Origin: Bolinopsis microptera | Lineage: Eukaryota > Ctenophora > Tentaculata > Lobata > Bolinopsidae | Direction of reading: 5' to 3' | Length of the DNA stretch: 64,000 nt | Assembly: GCF_026151205.1 (NCBI RefSeq) | Contig: NC_087082.1 | Coordinates: 9,122,901-9,186,900, forward strand | Shown: positions 23,770 to 34,046 of the stretch, in pieces | How the letters are laid out: each line of letters starts with the position of its first letter | How positions within the stretch are numbered: the first letter of the stretch is position 1 | The notes under the pieces: generated by a model | Seen by the model: only the letters and a program-made list of their open reading frames with translations | The model's database searches: none | Told to the model about the DNA's origin: nothing | Position numbers and translations under genes: made by a program

Positions 23770-25062
23770 ATGAAAACGACCGACAAGAAACTCGACAAGA
23801 AACTCGACAGGAAATCGGACCTCTTTAATGCCACGTCTCGAGGGTGCAAGTCAGCTGGATCCACCCCTATTTCAAGCCCTGTTTTAAGCCGAAAAGTCAC
23901 TAGCAGAATACATAATAGGAACACAGAGCCAGATGCAGATCTAACATCTGATGGAGACTTCCTAGATGTAGAGAGCAACGAACCAGCATCGATCCCAGCC
24001 ACGCTACTCTCTAAGTGTCCCTGCTTCGTAGAGTCTAAGAACCCCGTGACAATCGTATGTGTTAATTGTAAGCAGACCTTCCATTCCAACTGTGTTAACC
24101 TGGCTGGCCTCACAGTAGCGTCTCTAAAGAAGCTCAGCACTTCCTGGAAGTGCCCGGACTGCTTTATCTTTCCTTACACAAGAAGATTGAAGGAGGAGGA
24201 TAAATCCAAAGCCTTAACAGAATTCTTTAGCAACATTGCTAAGATATCCAAATGTAATGAGGACCTCAAAGATAGTACAACAACCATAGAGTTCTTCAAC
24301 GAGCATATCAAACACCTCATACTCAAGGAGGACGGTTTCAAAGAACACTCCAAAAAAACAGAACGATTAGTAACTGGAATTGAAGACATCACTGAAGACA
24401 TAGCTGTTATCAAGGATGTACTTACGAAAGTAAAGGAGAGTGGCTCAGCTCTTGAGACAACCAGTTATTCTCTCAAACAGGAGATTGATGACCTAAAGGA
24501 CTCTCTCAAAAGTATTCCTATTACAGAGCAACCTTCGACTAACAGCAGTACTTTCGATCATGTTGATAACCTGATGACTCAGATCAAAGTGCAATTGGAA
24601 AAGATCAATGATCATGTTTGTCCCTCAACGTCCACACAGAAATTTGATGAAGGTGAACTACCCAACGACGACTCTATCGTTATGACCCCTAACACTACTT
24701 CTCCTCACTTTACTGCATCTGAAATTTCTATAGACCCTGCATGTGACCCTTATATAACTTATCAGGAAGATATAGTGCCTGTTGAGCTTCACAGCAAACT
24801 TATAAAGCTGCTGGAGGACAGTAGTGCAGATTTTTCTTCGGTTGGTAGCAGCAGGGATGTCATCTACTTTGGTGAACATGGATACTGGTATACAGGAGCA
24901 TATCATCAGGCAAAGGAAACTCCAGTAGAGATACAAGATCTTTTGGACTGTGTGCGACCCTCTCTCCCCAATAGGAAGAGCTGGCTGAACTCTTGCCTTG
25001 TAACAAGATATACAGGCAACAGTAGCCATATCCCTCAGCACTGTGACAATGGTACTTATTGA
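23770..25062 (+). pseudogene. LINE ORF1: PHD finger, coiled coil and N-terminal half of AlkB-like domain
   Basis: It starts at ATG 23770 in a good context (caccATGa). Residues ~1-80 are basic and serine-rich. Residues ~83-135 form a PHD-type zinc finger: CPC, then CVNC, then HSNC, then CPDC. Residues ~145-290 are lysine/glutamate-rich with heptad character (coiled coil, probable oligomerisation). Residues ~355-430 begin an AlkB-like fold: VIYFGEHGYWYTG, NSCLVTRYTGNSSHIPQH-C-D, where H424-x-D426 is the iron-binding HxD pair. The frame then shifts: it stops at 25060-25062, while the fold continues in the frame seen from 25043. The PHD might bind histone tails and the oxygenase might act on nucleic acid; both roles are inference from family. 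Confidence 0.85.
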
Positions 25063-25480
25063 CCCTGAATCAATAATAGTCACTGTGTCTCTTGGTGAAG
25101 AACGCACAATAAAGTTCACACATAAGTCGACTGAAAAGTCCTTAAAGCTCAAAGATGGAAGTGTGTACGTGATGTCCAGGTTGTCCCAGGAAATCTGGAA
25201 TCATGGTATTGAACCCCTCGCTAATGAAGAAGATGAAGAGGAATCTGATGAGACAAATTCTGTGAGGTACAGCTTTACCTTTAGGCATATTGCGCCTTAC
25301 TACAAAAATAGCACAGTTTTAATTGGGGACTCAAACACTAAATACATTCAATTTGGTAAAGATGTTGGAACTCTCGGAAAATGGGTTCCTGGTAAGCGAA
25401 TGTGGGCTGCTAAAATTGACGATATGATGAGGAAGGTTTTGAAAAATTTGTCGAAACTGTCCATGAAAAAATCGAACTGA
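25043..25480 (+). pseudogene. LINE ORF1 continued: C-terminal half of AlkB-like domain and start of SGNH esterase
   Basis: After a one-base-type frameshift near 25048-25060 the dioxygenase continues: IDPESIIVTVSLGEERTIKF, LKDGSVYVMS, IWNHGIEP (second iron histidine), then RYSFTFR (the two arginines that bind 2-oxoglutarate in AlkB proteins). With the HxD upstream, all the expected active-site residues are present in order. Next comes STVLIGDSNTKYIQFG, a block-I GDS motif of SGNH hydrolases, the esterase known from CR1 ORF1. The esterase breaks off within ~40 residues at an internal deletion, and the frame reaches a stop at 25480. It is not functional as it stands. Confidence 0.85.
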
Positions 25481-26197
25481 ATTTCAAAGTGGACTCTACT
25501 GCTGGTTTTCAATCAAAACGAAATAGATTGATGAATCCATGGATCACTTCTGCGTTAATTAAATCTGTGTTTACTAAAGGCTTTCACTACAAGCAATGAA
25601 GGCTTCGTGTACCAAAATCAACCCATTAGGTGAGGAAACTTTATATCTTAAGTATAAGGAGTATCGTTCTATCCTAAACAAAGCTATAAAATCTGCGAAA
25701 AAAGCCCACTATGGGAAAAAATTTGAACTTGCTAAAGGAAATATTAAAAAAACCTGGGAATTGATTAACGAACTCAGGGGTAAATCTAAAAAAGATATAA
25801 AAGCATCATTCTTAATTGATGGTAGAATTGTAACTGAACGCCGTGAGATTGCTAACGGATTTAACATCTACTTCTCGTCTATTGCTCGTACTCTTAATTC
25901 AAAAGTTCAATCTTCTGTACCATCTCGTACGGTAACTGATGGCAATTTCAATAAAAGAAAGTTTAAACAATACCTCAAGGGCAGAGAAAGAATAGTGAAC
26001 TCTTTTTTTCTCAGCCCCTGTGACGAGGAAGAGATAAGTAAAATTATTGGTAGCCTTGAAAATGGGAAGGCAAGTGATATCTCTGTTAAAGTCTTAAAAA
26101 AGAGTGTAAATTATCTGTCTGGTCATATCTCTAGATTCTTTAATTGGTTCTTGGACAATGGGGTCTTTCCAAACAAGCTTAAAACGGGCTCTATTAC
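25428..26197 (+). pseudogene. LINE ORF2 fragment: pre-RT linker and RT N-terminus
   Basis: In another frame than the SGNH piece, 25428-25600 encodes a linker with KRNRLMNPWITSALIKSVFT, typical of the stretch between endonuclease and RT in CR1/Jockey-like LINEs. A stop and frameshift near 25597 are followed by 25596-26197, with YRSILNKAIKSAKKAHYGKK, KTWELINELRG and FPNKLKT, the start of RT (fingers). It is cut at 26197 by the inserted element and resumes at 27107 with PIYKKGD. Confidence 0.85.
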
Positions 26198-27099
26198 TAG
26201 GTGATAATCAATAATTATTTTAACACACGGCCATAATTCTGGGAAAACTTGTATTGTTGGAATATCGTGATTTTAAAACGGCATTGAATCAAAAAAAGTG
26301 TTACGAAAAAACGGCGTTATTTTGCTGAAATTTGGGCTCAGCGTCGGACTGTTTTCAAAAGCTCATGATAAATTGTAATAAAATGATGCAATCATGAAAA
26401 TTTCTGGAATCTATGTACAAATAACTTTTCCAAACGATAGCATAAAGTATGATAAGTTTACAAATATCCGTGTATTTGATAAACGCAATAATATAAGTCA
26501 AGTCAGAAACACGCCTACTCGCACACATTTTGAAATATAACTCCAGCTAGCAACGGCGCAAAAAAACCAAAGTTTCAGTGAAATGGTGCCAAGAAGACTG
26601 TGGCACGCGCAGTAGAGCTATCGCACGTGAGAAATGTTTCAGTCAGTCGACCTCGTTATGCGCGCTGTTTCGTTTCCATCAGAAATTTTGACCTTGTACG
26701 CCATTTTGTCGCCATTTTGTCAATTTATACGTAATTTCGTAAATTTCGTCAATACCACGTTTAGCCAAATTCCACATAGAGCTTATAATTTACTTCCAAC
26801 ACGAAATAAACATTGCTAAGGCCATGAAGTTACCTAATGGCTACTTTTAACGGAAAATCAAGTCATTCTGTGACATGTAGCGTCCTTTTGTCACTTAAAT
26901 GGATGACGTTGACTCTAGAACATCGTGAAACTTTCCATCAGTAAAGCTAAAAGTATTTCCATTCTAAAAAACTTTACTTCAAGATAATTGCACGAAAGAT
27001 GAATAAGTGTCAAAAGATCCATTTGATTGAACTTGTCTTCAACTTTTAAGCTGTATTACGTCTCGAAATAAGCGATCGACCGCGCAGGATTACCACCTA
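26198..27099. mobile_element. 902-bp non-autonomous DNA transposon with 7-bp TSD, inserted in the LINE RT
   Basis: It is flanked by CTATTAC at 26191-26197 and 27100-27106. Ends: TAGGTGATAATC left, and right end reverse-complement TAGGTGGTAATC (12-bp TIR, one mismatch). Joining the flanks across one TSD copy restores the RT reading frame (…GSIT-PIYKKGD…). No transposase is seen. A 7-bp TSD does not by itself identify a superfamily; I leave it unassigned. Confidence 0.9.
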
Positions 27100-27106
27100 C
27101 TATTAC

Positions 27107-27204
27107 ACCAATTTATAAAAAAGGAGACTCACGATGCCTTGATAACTATCGACCTGTTTCTACATTACCGATATTTGGAAAAATACTTGAAAAAATAATT
27201 TATA
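27107..27204 (+). pseudogene. LINE RT middle fragment
   Basis: It encodes PIYKKGDSRCLDNYRPVS and ILEKIIY, the RT block around NYRPVS found in CR1/Jockey-like LINEs. It lies between the two DNA-element insertions and is in register with 27786 onward after one TA is removed. Confidence 0.88.
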
Positions 27205-27783
27205 CCTTACAAGACATTTTTGTGGCGGACCAATGTGCGACGACCGAAATTTTGGCGGTCCGAAAATATGGCGAAATTGAACAAAAACCGTCACATTTCG
27301 GACGTCACAGAAAATAAGGGTATTTTTCATCATTTTGTTTTCTGACACAAAGGAAATTCAAAATTTTCTAAAAATCGGTAAAATCATGTTGAAACAAAAT
27401 GAAACTTATAAATCGATTTCTTCATCTTTCTCTAAGGGGTCCGGCTCGAATCTTTCAGTTTCACTTATTGAGTTTGGTATTAAATTGTTTATCTTGACTT
27501 AGTCTATAAGACGTTTATGTTAGCACATAAATGTAATTTATTGTAAATTTAAAACGTATAACTTGACATTAAATTCATCATGGAATATTGTGTTTATTTG
27601 TCCCACCATCATATCACTAACTTTTCAAGAACAAAATGAATCGATGAAGCCACAATTATTGGAATAAGCTAAAAATAATGCGACGGATTCTATTACGACG
27701 ACCGAAATTTTGGCGGTCCGAAAATATGGCGAAATTTCGGGAAAACCGTCGCATTTCGTACGTTATAAAAATGTCTTGTAAGG
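27205..27783. mobile_element. 579-bp MITE-like element with TA target duplication
   Basis: The ends CCTTACAAGACATTTTT and their inverted copy flank the element, with TA at 27203-27204 and 27784-27785. Just inside each end a ~70-bp block (GACCGAAATTTTGGCGGTCC...) appears in the same orientation at ~27240 and ~27702, so subterminal direct repeats exist besides the TIRs. No ORF of note. The TA duplication is compatible with Tc1/mariner-like mobilisation, but the family is unproven. Confidence 0.9.
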
Positions 27784-27785
27784 TA

Positions 27786-29206
27786 ATAGGTTATATAATT
27801 ACCTCAGTGCTATGAACGTGATTTATGATCGACAATTTGGTTTTAGAAAACAACACTCAACATCTCATGCCGTAAACTATTCTGTCAATAAAATACTTAA
27901 TGAGATTGAACAGAAAAATCATGTAATTGGAATATTTATTGATCTAAGTAAAGCATTTGACACAATTGAGCACGATAAACTCCTGCATAAACTTGAACAC
28001 TATGGAGTAAGAGGTATTGCACTAAAAACTCTTGCTAGCTATCTAACAAACCGTAGCCAAGTAACTTCTTTTCAAACTGAAAAATCGGACAAGTGTTCAG
28101 TTGAGTATGGTGTACCTCAGGGGTCAGTGTTAGGACCTCTACTATTTCTGATTTATATAAATGATATTGTGAGCTCCTCAAGCTTGGCTGAATTCGTCCT
28201 GTTTGCTGATGATACAAATATTTTTGTGATAGGTAGTTCAGCACAGGAAGCTTTTGATAAAGCTAATCATGTAATGAAACAGGTCAGTAACTATATGGAG
28301 TCTAACAAGTTACATATAAATGCAGGGAAAAGTTGTTATATGCATTTTCAGCCAGGTTTGTCAAGAGCAACACAGACCTGTGCCAGAACACGGCCCTTTA
28401 ACAGGAATCTAACGATTTTAATAGATGGCAAAAAGCTAGAAAAAGTTCAATGTACAAAGTTTCTTGGGGTGATAATAGACGAACAGCTAAGCTGGGAACC
28501 ACATCTTAATCATTTATCTTTAAAGCTGAACTCCAGTATTGTATCGATTAAGAGAATTTGCAAATTCATTCCCAAATCTGAATATTTGAAACTATACAAT
28601 GCTCTTTTTATGTCACATCTTAGCTATTGTATAAGTTGATGGGGTGGGATCCCTAAACATAAGCTGAATAAAATCTTTGCAATTCAAAAACGATGTATAA
28701 GACTGCTATTTGGTAACATTCCCAATTTTGATCATAAAGAATACTATTTAACCTGTGCACGTTCAAGAACTTATAACGAACATATGGCTAGCAAGAACTA
28801 CTGTCTTGAACACACTAAACCGCTATTCACTGAGCAGAAAATTATGAACCTGGAGAATCTGCACATGTACCATACATTTATGGAACTATTCAAAATTCTT
28901 AAATTTGATGTCACCCAGTCGATTAAAGATCTTTTCAAGCTCTGTCCTAGAAATGAAAAACTTCGTCTGATTGTCCCATTACTGAGGTTAGATATCTCCC
29001 AACAGAACTTTTTGTACACCTCTACGAAAATTTGGAATGACCTCAGCCCCTATGTATTCGAAATTTGTGATGCTAATGAAGATGGGATAATAATCCCGGG
29101 TTCTTCCAAGAATTCAGACTTGTCAGCCTTGTCAGGTATTATTAAATCTAACCTTAAAAAGCACTTGCTATCCCTCCAAAATCGAGATGACCCTAATACA
29201 TGGTAA
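27786..29206 (+). pseudogene. LINE reverse transcriptase palm/thumb and C-terminus
   Basis: The frame continues from ~27786 and shows RQFGFRKQHSTSHA, IFIDLSKAFDTIEHD (first catalytic Asp), YGVPQGSVLGPLLF, FVLFADDTNIFV (the ADD active site) and KFLGVIIDEQLSW. A single TGA at 28637-28639 interrupts the LSYCIS-WGGIP region, after which the same frame continues to TAA at ~29206 with the C-terminal KIWNDLS motif. All RT catalytic aspartates are intact. One nonsense codon plus the upstream insertions make it inactive. There is no RNase H domain after RT, in line with CR1-like elements. Confidence 0.9.
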
Positions 29207-29576
29207 CTACTTTATATTATATCTCAAATTCTAAATCCGGTACGGCTCTGCACACATGATATCTCTCTCTGCCATGAAACATGGCTAACCTTTTAAACTA
29301 TAATTTAAAACCTAAACCTAAACTAAAACTCAACTGGGCTCTCCTATGTCACCAAACTAAACCAATAAGTAATTTTATATTATCATATTTTTCTATATTT
29401 GTATAACATATATTTGTATTGACGTAGTGGATGGTTGAGGGGGTTTCAAGCACAGGTCACTCTCAAATCCTAAAGATAAGCAGTGGCCTTCGGCACTTGA
29501 AACCTCTTCAAACCTCCCCTGATTTATTTATTATTGATATTGTTTGATTGTGCCGTAAAAATAAATATTTGTTTTA

Positions 29577-30263
29577 TTAAATATTTGTCTTATTATAACA
29601 TTTAAATGTTTTGTATATGGAATGTTCTGAAGAGATGTTATCTTTCAGCCTGTTAATATCAGACTCTATGGTATCCAGAGACTTCTTAGGCTGAATTTTC
29701 TTCTTTCCATTCCCTCTGCCACGTTTGTATCGAGCAATCTGTCCACTAAAATAATTCATAACCCGATCTTGGGAGATGTTACCCGTTCCTTTCTTCTTGT
29801 CATTAAGACCAAGAGGGAATGCTGGCCCAAGCTTCTCTATCCAGTAATCCTCCAGGAGAAGTAAATCATTTTTGACATCGGTGGACATGTCAGAATCAAC
29901 ATAATCTACAATCTGTATGGAAGCATCTGAGAAGACGTGACCAGGAATATTAAAATGTTCATATAAAAATGTGGATGATTTGGCTTTGACACAATTTCTG
30001 TGGCCATTGACTCTTTTATGAAGTGGTTGAGTTGTTTCTCCAACATATTGTTTTTTACAGGTAGAGCAGGTAATAACATAAATAACATTATTAGTTTTAC
30101 AATTAAATATAAAATTTGTATGTCCAAAGATAAAATCATTATTAAAAGTACTGCTCCTAAATGTATTTACAGGATTAAAACTGTTGCAAGTGAGACAAAC
30201 TCTACCATTGCAACATCTAAAAGTGCTAGAAAAGACATTACTAGGGGTTACCCATTTATTCAA
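29577..30263 (-). pseudogene. GIY-YIG endonuclease ORF of a Penelope-like retroelement
   Basis: A 228-codon open frame. Residues ~62-95 carry the GIY-YIG signature in the Penelope-like form NVIYVITCSTCKKQYVGETT, then LHKRVNGHR, followed later by a catalytic-type acidic region and LEDYWIEKLGP. The N-terminal part has a cysteine knuckle (CCNGRVCLTC) commonly upstream of GIY-YIG in these elements. In Penelope-like elements this domain follows RT. I do not find an RT upstream on the same strand (30.27-31 kb), so this is a fragment. The C-terminus is lysine-rich. It directly abuts the 3' end of the CR1-like LINE, which is on the opposite strand. Confidence 0.78.
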
Positions 30264-31152
30264 GGATTTTGAGAAAAATTTACCATTACGTTTAAGTCAA
30301 GAAGGTAACATCATCCCTTTCGGCGTTTCCGCCTAGACCCAACGACTCAAGATAGGCCAAGGACAACGGGTCGGACATCAACCTATTGTCATGGGGCTGC
30401 CATGATTGGGCGGGCGTTAGATGTCATGAACCTAAATAGTTCTCCCACCGACGCAGTGTAGCCTGGCGAGATTCTTCGCGACCATAAAAATCTCTTAGAA
30501 CCGGATCTTGCACTGCCGCTGTTTCTCGTACCGTAGCATGGCGGACAGCTCACGCCAGAAAATGAAATAAACAGGTAAATACAGGATAAATCAGGAGATG
30601 TATATACAACAACAAGACTTCAAGGAGGGCGCCCAAGAAAACAAAGATCAACCAAATCTCGGAACCAATGGCCGGGAGAGATATAAATGTAATTATAGAG
30701 CAATATCAAGAAAAGCTATCAATTATGTAATGGTAATGTTTGCACTAGATTGGATATCTTTACCTCCCATCTTCACAAAATATTCAAAATTCTAATTGAT
30801 AGAGGATATAGCCGTGATAGACTGATTAAAGGCATTAAACGTTGTCTGAGGAAATATGATAACGTTTTCAGGAAGTTCGGTATTCTAGATGACCATAACA
30901 TTATTAAAGAACTCCCCTGATATCTTTTGATTTATTGAAACACGGGTACTAACTCTGCTAAACTGAACAAATTCTGAAACTTAGGTGAATAAGTGTACAA
31001 CGTGCTAAACCGAAGTTCAGACTGACCAGTGAAAATGGGCGAGCGTACCAAGTGTCATTTTAATTAGAAGTTTTAGTCAGTGATTTATTATTGAAGCTTG
31101 TAATTACAATAACTAATGCTCCTATAAATACTTTAATTAATTGTTTGTTCCG
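30264..31152. other. Mixed remnant DNA, GC-richer block at 30.3-30.56 kb
   Basis: The ~250 bp at 30305-30560 are clearly GC-richer than their surroundings and have no coding frame. At 30777-30920 a plus-strand frame encodes a basic helix-like stretch (RGYSRDRLIKGIKRCLRK) ending in a stop; this may be a retroelement fragment, but I cannot assign it. Confidence 0.4.
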
Positions 31153-31425
31153 TTATTCTTTTTCCTTCCACTTTTCCTTGTCATCCCCTTTAGTTTTAAG
31201 ATTCTTGCTATAAATGGCTACAGCTAACAGTAACACTATTAATGCTAAGTACCAAACAACAAGTGGGAGGTGGATCGTTGGTATACCATTAAATCGATTT
31301 AACACCGCAATTCCAGTCGCAAGCCTGGGACCACTACTAGCATAGTCACAACATCGACAAAGCTGCCATATAGCCTGACTGACAATTTTCTTGACTGACT
31401 GACAATGTTTCTTCTTTTTCCCCAT
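31153..31425 (-). CDS. Possible 90-aa single-pass membrane protein
   Basis: The frame begins with a basic MGKKKKHC and has a central cysteine cluster (CRCCDY). It contains one strong hydrophobic helix (IHLPLVVWYLALIVLLLAVAI, ~residues 51-71) and ends in a charged lysine/glutamate tail. It looks like a small single-pass protein. An AATAAA lies on the same strand ~60 bp past the stop. I do not recognise a family. A chance frame in AT-rich DNA or an exon of a larger gene are alternatives. Confidence 0.35.
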   Translation of the reverse strand: MGKKKKHCQSVKKIVSQAIWQLCRCCDYASSGPRLATGIAVLNRFNGIPTIHLPLVVWYLALIVLLLAVAIYSKNLKTKGDDKEKWKEKE

Positions 31426-31456
31426 TTAGAATACAAAGATTAGTACATTTGAGCTT

Positions 31457-31987
31457 ATGATTAATATTATATTTTTACCTATAGTTTACCTAGATTGGAT
31501 TGTAAGGAATTTAGTTATTAGAGAAAAGGTTGTTATGATTGCTATATATAAAGCTTTAATAAGACCTCATCTTGAGTATTGTGTCCAATTGTGGAATCCA
31601 CCTGCGGCTCATGGAAGTTGGGGGACTGTTTTGGAGCTGGAGAGCGTCCAGAGGCGGTTTACCCGTCTGATTGATGAGGTGGGTACTCTTCCTTACAGCC
31701 GTAGACTGGAAATCCTCAATTTGACAACGCTGGCAGAGCGGCGAATACGTGGGGACCTTATTGAAGCTTTTAAGGTTATTAATGGTATGACTGATTATGG
31801 TTCAGACTTGTTCAGACCAAGCAGATCAGGTCTTAATCTGGTTTCATCCAATAGATGTAGTAAAAGTGTGACAAAGGTCAAGAATATCCAGAAGTCTTTT
31901 CTCCCGGAGCGAGTTATTCCATATTGGAACAAACTCCCTCCGGACGTCAAGAACTCTGTGACAGTTTTAGGTTTTAAATTAAATTAG
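31457..31987 (+). pseudogene. LINE RT C-terminal fragment (second CR1/Jockey-like family)
   Basis: The frame encodes IYKALIRPHLEYCVQLWNPP followed by LESVQRRFTRLI and later VIPYWNKLPPDV. This is the typical region just after RT in CR1/Jockey-like elements. It has no catalytic RT blocks, no poly-A and no upstream coding, so it is a short 3' remnant. It differs from the LINE at 23.6-29.6 kb and from the RNase H LINE at 47.7-53.3 kb. Confidence 0.8.
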
Positions 31988-32521
31988 AAGGATATAAGAT
32001 AGATATGATTTCTAAAAGTATTACAAATGATTGCTTTTTTTGGAATGTTTCTAATGAAGTTTTAGTAAGAATTGAGGGAGCCAGTTATGTCAGTAATAAA
32101 GAGAAACATAACAATTATCTTTGGTTCCATCCTTATGTGGCAAAGAAGCGTTTTATAAATCTTTGTTCCACTGAGAAGTTTTTAAAATAGGATAATGTTT
32201 TTGATGAAATTGTTTTTAAATATTGTATTTGATAATTAATTAATGTTGGTGGGGAAATATTTATTATATATTTTTTCACACAGTGCGATGATAGTTTGTA
32301 GACATGTGTGATGATGTGATGTCATAAATTTTACTTTATTACTTTACTTTACCTTGTACATAGTACAAGAGCAAGAGAATATGATAACTAAACAATTGAT
32401 CCCACTTTTCAAGCAACAAAACATTATGGCTTTTTAAAATCTATACACATACCACATTTAAACAGAAGTTTTTTAAATATTCAAACTTGGCGATACCTCA
32501 ATTTATTCTATAAATGAAAAA

Positions 32522-33712
32522 CAAATTTTATAAAAAGTATAAACAGTATTCAAACAATATACACATGATATTACGATGACCCTACATAAAATCAAACCGT
32601 CAAAATTCAGTAAATTCCCAATCCTAAATATTGACTAAACTATTTAAAATTCACAGTTGTATTGGCCTTGTGGCTCTGAGTTCAAGTTTAGACTCTCTAT
32701 TATAGCAACTCTGTCTCCGGCCTTGAAGAGAAATTACGAATTTTATTCTTTATGCTTGATTGATAAATGATAATGTCAACCCTTCCAAATCGTTCGCGTT
32801 GCTCTGCGAATTAACAAAGCAGCGATCCCGAAGTACTTCGATGCGAAGTAAAAATGATAGTTTGCGCAGGCGCGTCGATTAAGCGGCGAAGTCCTTCCAT
32901 CTTTATGCTTATTGTCATTTATGTACTATTTTCGTTTAAAATAAGGTTAAAATCAACAATCATGAAAATCTGGAAAGGTTGACACCGTCAATTTCAATCA
33001 AAATAAAATAAACTTTGATATAATCATACAATAAACTTTGACTGTGAATAGCAACTTTTTTAATGAAATTATTCAGGCAATTTTGTTTTAAAAAACTTTT
33101 TTTAAAGAAGCTAGCCAGCTGAGCAAGCGCAGCATAAATAACGATAATGCGCGCGGTGCATCAAGGAAAACAAATTTTTAGCGCTTACATATTTTCTAAA
33201 ATAAATTTTTAAAACTTATTGACACACGTTTAAGTGTAATATTTTTCGCACACTAAGCATGCATGACGCGGTGGCCGCATCTATTTTTTGTAAAACATGG
33301 AAGTAATATACAAGCTAAATAAAATGCAAATGTTTACCTGGGACCCCAGGCTATTATGTTCATAAACGAATAAAGATTTGGCGGGATGACAGGCTGAGCG
33401 CGGCCCAGTAAATTATATATATAATATATATTATATTATAAATAACCAGGAAGCGCCTTGGTTTCGAAATCCTAAGAATAACAGTGATTTCTCTCCGGGG
33501 AGACAGAGGTGCAAGAAAGAACTTTGTTAATATAGATAGTCTAGATTTGAATTTGGAGCCACAAGGCCAAGGGTGATTTTCAAATGTTTCTCCCAATATT
33601 TGAGATAGGGAATATATAGATTTTTTGAAGGGCTGTTTTTATATAGGGTCATTGTGACAATTATGTGTATATTGTTTGAATAATTTTTACTTTTAAAAAA
33701 AGAAAAAATATT
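32522..33712. mobile_element. Foldback element with ~220-bp diverged terminal inverted repeats
   Basis: The left arm (~32522-32745) and right arm (~33487-33712) are reverse complements with many mismatches. Shared landmarks include ATTCAAACAATATACACAT near the outer ends, TGACCCTA, TTGGCCTTGTGGCTC, TAGACT and CTCTGTCTCC near the inner ends. The ~740-bp centre is non-coding and contains a GC-rich patch (32820-32900). It is an old non-autonomous element with long TIRs. The exact ends and target duplication are not clear. Confidence 0.75.
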
Positions 33713-33794
33713 TGGAAATATCGCAATATAAAGCTTGTTATTTTACTCAAATGTTTGAATGTAAGCGCAAGCATGATCTTTGTGAAATCATGTT

Positions 33795-33827
33795 CTGAGG
33801 CGTCCAATCCCCGTTTGGACGCCTCAG
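33795..33827. other. Perfect 13-bp stem-loop
   Basis: CTGAGGCGTCCAA and its exact reverse complement are separated by a 7-base loop (TCCCCGT). The stem is GC-rich in an AT-rich neighbourhood. It may be part of a repeat or an RNA structure; no function is assigned. Confidence 0.75.
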
Positions 33828-34046
33828 CGTGTAGTAGTCAACACATAGTTAGTTGCAAATGCTACAAAGCACATCATCGCATCAACGTACTGGAAATTTA
33901 TACAATCAGGGCATCCAGGACCCTTGCGATTTGAACTATCTGCTATGTGCTAGTATCAGTTAGAGGTGTACTTGGGAAGGCAAAGAAGGCATGTAACCTG
34001 ATACCTGAGGAGAAGAGCTACAAGGGATAGATGATTTTTATTTCTC

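Larger units (their letters stand above)
23600..29570 (+). mobile_element. CR1-like LINE with PHD-AlkB-SGNH ORF1, internally deleted and split by two DNA transposons
   Basis: From 23770 there is an ORF1-type protein (PHD finger, coiled coil, AlkB-like dioxygenase, start of SGNH esterase). Around 25425-25435 it jumps straight to the linker that precedes RT in LINEs (NPWITSALIKS), so the rest of the esterase and the endonuclease are deleted. RT follows in three pieces: 25596-26197, 27107-27204 and 27786-29206. Foreign elements at 26198-27099 and 27205-27783 separate them, each flanked by an exact target duplication. Outer borders are estimates; the 3' non-coding region runs to about 29570. ORF1 with PHD and esterase domains is known for CR1-type LINEs. 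Confidence 0.85.

Noticed and set aside
29577-30560. Hammerhead ribozyme expected near Penelope-like elements
   Set aside because: I looked for the conserved CTGATGA and GAAA core on both strands and did not see a matching arrangement.
30598-30920. Plus-strand coding-like stretch with RGYSRDRLIKGIKRCLRK
   Set aside because: Too short and without recognisable motifs; kept only as an unassigned remnant.
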